Assembly: GCA_039720395.1 (NCBI GenBank)
Contig: CM077824.1
Location: 32,700,759 to 32,764,758 of the forward strand
Direction of reading: 5' to 3'
Length of the DNA: 64,000 nt
Source: Liquidambar formosana
Lineage: Eukaryota; Streptophyta; Magnoliopsida; Saxifragales; Altingiaceae
Positions 57,105-64,000 of the stretch are shown here, piece after piece. Under the pieces are notes generated by a model. It saw nothing but the letters and a program-made list of their open reading frames with translations. It did not search any database and had not been told where the DNA came from. Position 1 is the first letter of the stretch; each line of letters starts with the position of its first letter. The translations under genes and the position numbers were made by a program.

Positions 57105-57184
57105 CTCGGGTGACCACCTGGGGCTGGGCGGCTAGCCGCCTGGGCCCAGGCGGCTAGCCGCCCAGGCCTGGGTGGTCACCCGAG
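57105..57184. promoter_or_regulatory. 80-bp palindrome upstream of antisense gene 1 (D)
   Basis: CTCGGGTGACCACCTGG ... CCTGGGTGGTCACCCGAG with two perfect GGCGGCTAGCCGCC units around TGGGCCCA. It ends 88 bp before the TATA box at 57272, as in A. Confidence 0.88.
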
Positions 57185-57271
57185 CCCGAAGCGGTGTTTC
57201 GCCTGATTTTAGGAAACTTCCTATTTTGACGGGATTCCACCTTCCAAAACACGGATTTCCGAATTTTTTCC

Positions 57272-57279
57272 TATAAAAG
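57272..57279 (+). promoter_or_regulatory. TATA box of antisense gene 1 (D)
   Basis: TATAAAAG, 56 bp before the start codon at 57328. The same box, distance and context occur in A (10480 reversed). Confidence 0.65.
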
Positions 57280-57327
57280 CACATCCAAGGGGTCTCAAAC
57301 CCTACTAGCATTCATTGAGAGAAAGTT

Positions 57328-58614
57328 ATGGAAGCCCTAGACAAGCTCTTGAGTGATTTTCTGAAGGTTATGAGTGCGGAGGCAAGGAAGGAGTTCAAGC
57401 GCTACTGCTTGGATCCATTGTTTTCTTTGATGCATGTGAAGCTTGAAACCACTCTTCTTACTGCTGCTACATATTTTTGGGATCCCCAACTTCATGTATT
57501 CCGCTTCAACTATGAAGAACTATGCCCAACAATGGAGGAATTCTGCGCCTTGTATGGAGTTTCACCTGTGGGACCTTTCATCCTCCCTACTCCACGCTCA
57601 AGTTACTTGATTTCCTTCTCCAACTCCCTTGGGATTTCTCAACAAGAGGCCTCCATATTTGTGAAGGATCATAAGGTGAATCTCATGGAAATAGCAACTT
57701 CCTTCTTGGCTCATGATAGCAAAGGTACCCTGAATTTCAACCTTCCTACTCAACATGCTCTTGCTTTCTGCTTGATTGGTCGCTTCCTTATCTCCACGGG
57801 GACTCTCTATGTCCCTATTCAAATATGCGAACTGATCCCTTTTCTTCTTGAACACAACAACCTGATTCCCATAGTGCTAGCTGAAACCCTCAATAGTTTA
57901 GACAAAGTTCATGATAATCCCCAAGCCCCATTAGGAGGGAGCCCCATTCTACTGCAGATGTGGCTTTTTGAAAGGCTTAACTTCTTGTCTCTTACCACCA
58001 TCAATCCATACAAACCTCAACATTACTGCTGCTGTCGAGTTGAACTCCCTGGTCAATTTTCTTTGAGGGAATGGTTGGGCTACTTTCACACACTCTCATG
58101 GCGAAACATTAAGTGGTTTGTCTTTATATGGGGATGCAAGGAACAAATTCTTCTTCGAACTTCTGGGTGTGCTATGGTCAAGCTTATAGGGTTGAGATCA
58201 ACTTCCTTCTATTGGACTTCAAGAATCCTTCGTCAACTGGGTGCCATGCAAACCATACCTACTTCTGTGGTATTTGATCATTCTGTCGAACCTGTGGGCC
58301 CCACAATGGTTAAGTGGGCCAAGACTAGATGGACTGACCAACTGAAACTGACTCGAGTTGAAAACACTGATGGGCCTTATGTCATGAGCCCTGAATACAA
58401 GACATGGTTGAAGACTAGCTTGGGTGAAAGAGAAACCCTACGCAGGGAAAGGATTTATGACCTTATCAAGGACACAAGGCTAGGATTTTGCAGGGAAGAC
58501 ATTCTAGAAGCAGTGGAAGCAACACAGGCCCATGATTTACGAAAGAAGCGAAGACTTGAAAGAAAGGAGCAGAAAGCAAACCAAGAGACTCTGAAGAAGA
58601 ACAAAAAGACTTGA
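57328..58614 (+). CDS. Antisense gene 1 of element D: intact 428-residue PMD-like protein
   Basis: One uninterrupted frame from MEALDKLLSDFLKVMSAEAR to a highly charged, lysine-rich tail (KKRRLERKEQKANQ) that could act as nuclear signal. Residues about 45-85 (AATYFWDPQLHVFRFNYEEL, then CPTMEEFCALYGV) follow the same pattern as the PMD signature in the neighbouring gene (WWD..FHFSFGEM...PKDFTMITGL), so the two antisense genes look like distant members of one domain family. The closest named family I can offer is the plant transposon-associated DUF7745 type; this was not searched. No transposase, nuclease or polymerase motif is seen. Start: first ATG after a TATA-like box, conserved in A. The gene in A has a 262-bp deletion, so this is the better copy. 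Function unknown. Confidence 0.85.
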   Translation: MEALDKLLSDFLKVMSAEARKEFKRYCLDPLFSLMHVKLETTLLTAATYFWDPQLHVFRFNYEELCPTMEEFCALYGVSPVGPFILPTPRSSYLISFSNSLGISQQEASIFVKDHKVNLMEIATSFLAHDSKGTLNFNLPTQHALAFCLIGRFLISTGTLYVPIQICELIPFLLEHNNLIPIVLAETLNSLDKVHDNPQAPLGGSPILLQMWLFERLNFLSLTTINPYKPQHYCCCRVELPGQFSLREWLGYFHTLSWRNIKWFVFIWGCKEQILLRTSGCAMVKLIGLRSTSFYWTSRILRQLGAMQTIPTSVVFDHSVEPVGPTMVKWAKTRWTDQLKLTRVENTDGPYVMSPEYKTWLKTSLGERETLRRERIYDLIKDTRLGFCREDILEAVEATQAHDLRKKRRLERKEQKANQETLKKNKKT

Positions 58615-58963
58615 AGACCTTAGAGATAGGATATCTATGGCATGTCAATAGTTCTTTTATCTAACACCAATAAATTGCTATGTCAATTAATTAGTTCTAA
58701 ATGAATTGCCAATAATAATTCAATTTTGAGATTTGTTGTTGTGGTGTTGTTTGGACCGCACCCAAGATAACTTTATGGGCTGCCTACGTATCCCCATCCT
58801 TTTTTCATTTTTTCTTTTCTTTTCATTTTTTTTCATTTTTTTTCATTTTTTTTTTCCTTCTTTTTTTTTTTTTTTTTTTTAGGAATGGGGAATCAGGCCC
58901 TCGTAGTTCAAATGCCTTAACTTTTGCCTAGGCCGCCCTTATGGGTTTTCAACCTAGCAGGCC
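58615..58963. other. T-rich tract and conserved non-coding block (D)
   Basis: Reverse counterpart of 9049-9399: GGGCTGCCTACGTATCCCC, then about 80 bases nearly pure T (58797-58880), then the AGGCCCTCGTAGTTC block. No gene. Confidence 0.6.
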
Positions 58964-60273
58964 TTACACATAGTACTTCTTCAATTGATCCAAATTGGTA
59001 GGACGAGCGAACTCAATTCCATCCAAATCCATGAGGCGAACAGCCCCTGCTGGTAATATCTCCTTGATAACATACGGGCCACCCCAACTTGGCTTGAACT
59101 TCCCTCGTGGATCAAAAATTGGAGCTCTGATTTCTTTCAACACCAAATCCCCTGTCTTCAAACCTCGGTCTTTGACATGCTTGTTGAATGCTCTTGCAAC
59201 CCTTCGCTGATATCCCTGCACATGATACAAGGCCCTCAATCGCCTTTCATCGAGCAATGCCAGCTCATCATAACGGTTCTTAACCCAATCTGCTTCTGCT
59301 ATCTGACTCTCCATAGCAACCCGTAATGACGGTACCTCCAACTCAATTAGGCAAAACAGCCTCCATCCCATACACCAAGGAATAAGGGGTAGCCCCTGTT
59401 GATGATCTCACAGATGTTCTATAGCCCCACAAGGCTAATGGCAACTTCTCATGCCAATCAGTGTAGGTGTCAGCTGTTTTCTGTAGTATCTTCTTAACAT
59501 TCTTGTTGGCGGCCTCCACTGCCCCATTAGTCTGTGGGCGATAAGGGGAGGATAGATGGTGCACTATATTGTATTTCTGCAAAAGTTCCTTGGTTTCTTT
59601 CTGAAAGTGCTGACCATTGTCTGAAATAATCTCATGGGGTACCCCATACCTGTAGATAATGTTGAGCTGTATGAACTGTGCTACCTTCTTGGCATTCAGG
59701 GTCTTGAAGGATGCTGCCTCTACCAATACATCAATGTGGGGCAAAGGGAAATCATCTTTAGGGCTTGCTGCATTAAGATCTAGAAAATCCACACACATCC
59801 TTACTTTTCCATCCTTTTTAGGCACGGGAACTATATTGGATAACCACTCGGGATACTCCACAACCTGTAGGAACCCCGCATCGAGTTGTTTGGTTACTTC
59901 CTCCTTTACCTTCAATGCCCACTCGGGTTTCAATCTTCTCAATTTTTGCTTTACCGTCTTTTTAAGGGGATTGGTGGGGATGAAGTGCTGCACAATGTCT
60001 GGATCTATGCCGGGCATGTCTTCATAAGACCATGCAAAGGCCGTTATGTTGGCCTTTAGGAGGGCTATCAGCTTTTCTTTTTCAAGTGGTGAAAGGGTTA
60101 TCCCAATTTTAATTATCTTTGGCAATTCATTTGTCCCTAAATTGATTGATTCCAATTCATCCATGTTAGGTTCGGTGACACCCCTTTTCCTTCGCTCGAC
60201 GAGCTCCGGGGGGGCGTCATTCCTAGGATCTATATCCATGCCATAAATATCCATAGAAGAGAGAAAGGAAACA
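58964..60273 (-). pseudogene. pol: Element D pol: RT start fused to integrase by a 2.07-kb deletion
   Basis: On the minus strand from the intron acceptor (60274): MDIYGMDIDPRNDAPPELVE, RT up to PHIDVLV, then directly EAASFKTLNAKKV of integrase. The join lies in GTAGA at 59719-59723, present at both break points in A (6221-6225, 8290-8294). Missing are the RT catalytic YVDD, both RNase H domains, the integrase zinc-binding domain and the first catalytic Asp. The deletion is in frame once the single-base loss in A is corrected. The integrase remainder (SDNGQHF, NGAVEAANKN) is followed by an added base near 59347 that shifts the frame before LEVPSLR; the last 130 codons (to 58964) are otherwise intact. 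Confidence 0.92.
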
Positions 60274-60452
60274 CTGCAAGCAAAATATATAAAAGAAACA
60301 CACTTCATTAAAGGAACAAACAAAAAGACACAAACTTGAAAAGGAAACCAAAATTTGGTGCCACAACTATGAAACGACTCCTATCTCCACAAAATGGGAT
60401 AGGCGGACACACTTTATTGAAAGCAGGAAAGACTTTTAACTAAGGAACCTAC
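60274..60452 (-). other. Putative retro-intron between protease and RT (D)
   Basis: Same 179-bp length as in A. The GTAGGT donor overlaps the protease stop and the acceptor ends TTGCTTGCAG. Removal joins the two frames in phase. Confidence 0.55.
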
Positions 60453-63400
60453 AAGCTACTATCAGGCAGGTCATGATCTTCCTCTTCAAGGATCTCTGCA
60501 ATGGCTCCATCTTCTAGGTACCAATTGTGAAGTGGCATGGTTGCATGGTGAATTGACGAATCTTGGCAATCTTCTGTTGCTGACTCCCCCAAAGTAAGAA
60601 CCATATCTTGGAACATGGTGACCATGGTTTCAGAATCCATGTGCTCCACCCAGTCTTCTTTCTTCTTTCCCACAGAATTGTACCAACTTGTCAAGCTCTG
60701 AGGATTCGGCCCATCTGTAAAGTACTTGTCGCAAAAATCCTTATCTGCCAATGCTGGATCAGAACTTGGGTAAAAAGTGCAATAGTGTGATGGCTCTTCC
60801 TCTTGTACACCTTCAAACCCTATGGTAAGGACCATGTCTTGGAACAAAGTGACCATGGTTTCAGAATCCATGTGCTCCACCCAATCTTCTTCTTTCTTCT
60901 CCCAATAACTGTCATTGATGGCTTCATCATCCACCATTTCAGCGGTGATTGGATACCACTCGGTGAAGAAAATCTCAAATCCTGGGATTCTGATCTTGGT
61001 TGTTGGATTGAACATAGGCTTTGGGAACCCACAGTACAGGAAGTCATCCCCCTCCTTGATGAAATAGCCATTCAGAGTCGGCCTATATGGTGAAATCTTA
61101 AAGTCTGGCACCCTTCCTTCTGCTCTAGCTTTTCCCTTCTCCTTATTCCTCCTTGTCATTTCTGCATAGTCATTCTTAGTGGGCTCATATCCTAACCCAA
61201 AAGTGTAGGAAACAACCCGACTTTGAACAGAATGGGGAATTCCTTGTTGGCGACGCCCTAGGCCCATACCCGGGAAGAAATTCATTTTCCGCATTATCTC
61301 ACCAACATGTAAATTACCATGGGGACAATAGTCAAGGGGGATCAGTTCTTCCTTTTCCAACTCCTTTTCAATGCATTGCACATACTCAAACCCAGACAAG
61401 GGTATCTCAACTGATTCTGGTTTTATTTCACATATGGGTACACCCGCCATTTTCAAATCATAGTCCCCTTGAAGCGTAACAATGGCTCCCTCATGTGGGA
61501 ACTTTACCTTTTGATGCAATGATGATGGTACAGCCCCAGCGGGATGAATCCAAGGCCTTCCCAATAATAGATTAAAACATGACGGCACATCCAGGACTTG
61601 AAACTCTACTCTGAACTCCGTGGGTCCCATGATTAAAGGTAAAGTGACCACCCCAATTACTTCTCTACGGGTATTATCATACGCCCTCACTGTCTGCCCA
61701 GATGGAGTGAAATCAGTGGGCCCCAAGCCCAAAACAGTTGCAGTTCTCAAGGGACATACATTCAACGCGGAACCATTATCAATCAAGACCGTAGGAACTC
61801 TCTTCCCCATGGTATCAACAGTTATATGCAAGGCTTGGGAGTGGCTTGGCCCACTCTTAGGTAAGTCCGCCTCTGTGAATACTATAGTGGAATTCTTCGG
61901 AGCAGGGTTTACTAGATTCACCAATCCCTCAGGAGACAAATCAACCGGAACCTGTATCTGGTTTAACAACTTCAGCACTGTCTGTCTGTGTTTGTGAGAG
62001 GCCATAAGCAAGCCCCAGATGGTGATATTGGCATTGGTCTTCTTCAATTGTCGGAGTACTTTGTCATCTTCTTCTTGCACATCAAGGCGCTTATCTAACT
62101 CACCCAGTGGATTATCAGATTCCAAGTGCGGAGGCTTGAAATGGCGGCCCGCTCTTGTCATGTGGTCTACTTCTTCATCACTAGCCCATATGTCATCAAT
62201 TTCATTTGTGTCACCCATCAAGTCATCCCATTCAATCATGTCAATGTCCTCCATCTGCAGCTCTTTGGGCATATCATCCCAACCAGTGGGAATTACGGGC
62301 TCACTTGGCAATGGATCAGGATAAAGCACATAGTAATCAAACTTCCCCGAAGGTTCTCCCAATAACCCCACTCGAGGGTCTCCTGCTTCATACCTTTCTT
62401 TCAACTGCTGTTGGATGGACTTCTTTGGCAATTGTAGGGTCTTTTGATCAATGAGGTCTTGAACGATCTTTCTCAACATAGCACAGTCCTCAGTGTCATG
62501 GCCGGGTATACCATGGTATTGGCAATATTGATGGGGTGTTTGGGGTCTTGGCTTTGGAGGGTGAGGTATGATAAAGCCTTGGTTACAGCATTGGTGAAAG
62601 GCTTGGGTCAAGGACATGGGTAATGGAGTGTATTGTCTTATGGGTAGGCAAGGTCGAGATGGGTCGGCTTCAATGGCATTTATGGAGTTGGATGAATTAT
62701 GAGAGGGAAGTGGATTTTGAGTGACATTTGGGCGATTTGGTGGAGTTGGTGGTGAGATGATTTGCTTGTCAAGTAAGTCTTGGATCTCATGCCTAAGGCG
62801 ATAGCAACGGTTGGTTGAGTGGCCTTTGGCTTGGTGGAATTTGCAGTATTCATTCTCATTGTAGCTTTTGGGCAATGGGTTTGGGGGTGGTCTTGGGTCG
62901 AGAGGTTTCAACAGGCCTCGGCTTTTTAGCTTTTCAAGTACTTTCTCAAGTGGCATATGCAGCTCGGTGAATTGGCGAGGTGGGTTGGTGTCATTTAGGG
63001 AGATAGGTTGAAGGGGTTGGGCTATAGCATTGACCTCGGCATTGTTTTTCCCAGCAAAGTTTGGCCTGCGGCTCTTTTGGACTTCTTCTGTCTTGATTGA
63101 CCCATCGGCAATGGCATCCTCAACTTGTGTACCTGCTCCTATGAGAGCCTTGAAATTAGGGAAGTAGTGAGCAAAGAGGTGCTTGTGATACACCGGCAAT
63201 AGGTTCTTAACCACCAACTGAATCTGATCTTCCTCATTCGGTCTATCTGCCATTCTCGAGGCCTTTTGCCTCCACCTTGTAATGAAAGCGGAAAAGGTCT
63301 CATTAGCCCCTTGTTTTGTGGTCTCTAGGTCCCTTCTTGTGACATCCACCTTAGTGTTGTACTTGTAGTGCTCCGAAAACTCATTACATATGTCCTCCCA

Positions 63401-64000
63401 AGTCCGGGTTCTATTCTCATCCAAGGCTAGGAACCATTTTAAAGCAGAAGTGGCGAGGGTTTCATGGAACATTTGGGCCAAGAGTTCATCTGTTGCTCCT
63501 CGAGGGTGCATAGCTCGTACATACATTTTCAAATGGGTCTTGGGGCAACCCGTTCCATCAAACTTTTCTAATTCGGGCATCTTGAATTGTAGTGGAATAC
63601 GAGCTTGAGGGAACAAAGATAGGGTACGTACATCCACCATGTCATCTGTCCTACGGATTCCCTTTATAGTTCTCTCCAAGGCTTCTACCTTACTAGCCAA
63701 CATAGAGTCTGTATCAGAGGTCTTCCCCTTACTTCCCCCTTCTAGGTTAAAAATTTCAGGTGATTCATTCCCTTTGGGCTGAGTACTTCCCCCATCATTG
63801 GTCTTAGTGCCTTCTCCAGACTGGGTCCCATTTTTGGTGTTATCCCCCGGGGTACGGCCATTATTCTGTTCGGGTTCGGACATCTTATGTTGGATATCTT
63901 GGGCCATTTTCAATGCTCTCTCGGATACATCAGTGGTGTAATCAAGTTTGGTCATGATAGCCTTCAAACAAGTCTCAACATCAAAACCCCCTTCACTAGT
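60449..64000 (-). CDS. gag-pro: Element D gag-protease, one open frame (5' end outside window)
   Basis: 1183 codons in the window without a stop, from TSEGGFDVETCLKAIM (matching codons 5-20 of gag in C) to DLPDSSL. Structure as in A: gag domain, two knuckles (CKFHQAKGHSTNRC, CQYHGIPGHDTEDC), then CAG at 62405-62407 where A and B have TAG, then the protease with IDNGSALNVCP and the G-patch-like MNFFPGMGLGRRQQGI. The C-terminal block is duplicated more exactly than in A: EDWVEHMDSETMVT occurs twice. This is the best-preserved coding region in the window and could supply capsid and protease if transcribed, but the adjacent pol is dead. Confidence 0.93.
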   Translation of the reverse strand, partial: TSEGGFDVETCLKAIMTKLDYTTDVSERALKMAQDIQHKMSEPEQNNGRTPGDNTKNGTQSGEGTKTNDGGSTQPKGNESPEIFNLEGGSKGKTSDTDSMLASKVEALERTIKGIRRTDDMVDVRTLSLFPQARIPLQFKMPELEKFDGTGCPKTHLKMYVRAMHPRGATDELLAQMFHETLATSALKWFLALDENRTRTWEDICNEFSEHYKYNTKVDVTRRDLETTKQGANETFSAFITRWRQKASRMADRPNEEDQIQLVVKNLLPVYHKHLFAHYFPNFKALIGAGTQVEDAIADGSIKTEEVQKSRRPNFAGKNNAEVNAIAQPLQPISLNDTNPPRQFTELHMPLEKVLEKLKSRGLLKPLDPRPPPNPLPKSYNENEYCKFHQAKGHSTNRCYRLRHEIQDLLDKQIISPPTPPNRPNVTQNPLPSHNSSNSINAIEADPSRPCLPIRQYTPLPMSLTQAFHQCCNQGFIIPHPPKPRPQTPHQYCQYHGIPGHDTEDCAMLRKIVQDLIDQKTLQLPKKSIQQQLKERYEAGDPRVGLLGEPSGKFDYYVLYPDPLPSEPVIPTGWDDMPKELQMEDIDMIEWDDLMGDTNEIDDIWASDEEVDHMTRAGRHFKPPHLESDNPLGELDKRLDVQEEDDKVLRQLKKTNANITIWGLLMASHKHRQTVLKLLNQIQVPVDLSPEGLVNLVNPAPKNSTIVFTEADLPKSGPSHSQALHITVDTMGKRVPTVLIDNGSALNVCPLRTATVLGLGPTDFTPSGQTVRAYDNTRREVIGVVTLPLIMGPTEFRVEFQVLDVPSCFNLLLGRPWIHPAGAVPSSLHQKVKFPHEGAIVTLQGDYDLKMAGVPICEIKPESVEIPLSGFEYVQCIEKELEKEELIPLDYCPHGNLHVGEIMRKMNFFPGMGLGRRQQGIPHSVQSRVVSYTFGLGYEPTKNDYAEMTRRNKEKGKARAEGRVPDFKISPYRPTLNGYFIKEGDDFLYCGFPKPMFNPTTKIRIPGFEIFFTEWYPITAEMVDDEAINDSYWEKKEEDWVEHMDSETMVTLFQDMVLTIGFEGVQEEEPSHYCTFYPSSDPALADKDFCDKYFTDGPNPQSLTSWYNSVGKKKEDWVEHMDSETMVTMFQDMVLTLGESATEDCQDSSIHHATMPLHNWYLEDGAIAEILEEEDHDLPDSSL

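Larger units (their letters stand above)
51214..64000 (-). mobile_element. Element D: family A Tat element in reverse orientation, 5' part outside window
   Basis: Read on the minus strand from the right edge: gag-pro (64000-60449), intron-like gap, RT/integrase fusion (60273-58964), T-rich tract; then on the plus strand the antisense genes (58614-54200), tandem repeats, purine tract, and at the left the 3' LTR (51214-52316) with a 2.0-kb internal deletion. It has an intact gag-pro frame but lost the RT core, both RNase H domains and the first part of integrase. Confidence 0.95.

Overview
This window is a repeat-dense piece of a flowering-plant nuclear genome, most likely a dicot, possibly woody; the species cannot be told from sequence alone. 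Over 95% of it is nested LTR retrotransposons. The only host gene is the 5' end of an L-type lectin receptor kinase gene (18609-18830, minus), cut by a retrotransposon. Most elements belong to the Ty3/gypsy Tat lineage: long (about 3.1-3.3 kb) LTRs, a primer-binding site fitting tRNA-Arg, a gag with two CCHC-like knuckles, a protease followed by a G-patch-like motif, an apparent intron between protease and reverse transcriptase, a second (archaeal-type) RNase H, and extra antisense genes between integrase and the 3' LTR.

Layout. (1) Element A, plus strand, 1-18608: the end of the 5' LTR, gag-pro-pol, two antisense genes (9400-13569), tandem repeats and a full 3' LTR. It sits in the lectin-kinase exon. 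(2) Host flank 18609-20061 with the lectin-kinase start, its presumed promoter and a 695-bp non-autonomous hAT element. (3) S1, a lone Tat LTR, 20062-23044. (4) Element B, an older and more divergent Tat element, plus strand, from 23045. Its 5' LTR is split by a complete copia-type element E (24717-34391), its protease by a reversed solo LTR S2 (39171-41880), and its integrase by element C (from 46230). (5) Element C, same family as A, plus strand, 46230-51213, cut in gag by (6) element D, same family, minus strand, 51214 to beyond the right end. The order of events is therefore B, then E, S2 and C independently, then D.

The most interesting content is the antisense passenger module of family A. 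It has a seven-exon gene for a plant-mobile-domain (PMD) protein and a single-exon gene for a second protein with a PMD-like signature. The introns are all GT-AG and phase 0, and lie on the strand opposite the element's genomic RNA, so retrotransposition does not remove them. Each antisense gene, and each Tat LTR promoter that is intact in the window, carries a long GC-rich palindrome (usually exactly 80 bp) upstream of its TATA-like box. In LTRs the gap from palindrome to TATA box is 188-199 bp across four divergent LTR types, and arm sequences change together. Sense and antisense promoters of one element may thus share a structured control element.

All copies are damaged, but differently. 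A has pol with one frameshift and stops in gag. D has an intact gag-pro and an intact second antisense gene but has lost the RT core and RNase H. The two copies of the PMD gene have different single lesions. Coding calls come from translated reading frames and comparison of copies inside the window; no database search was possible.
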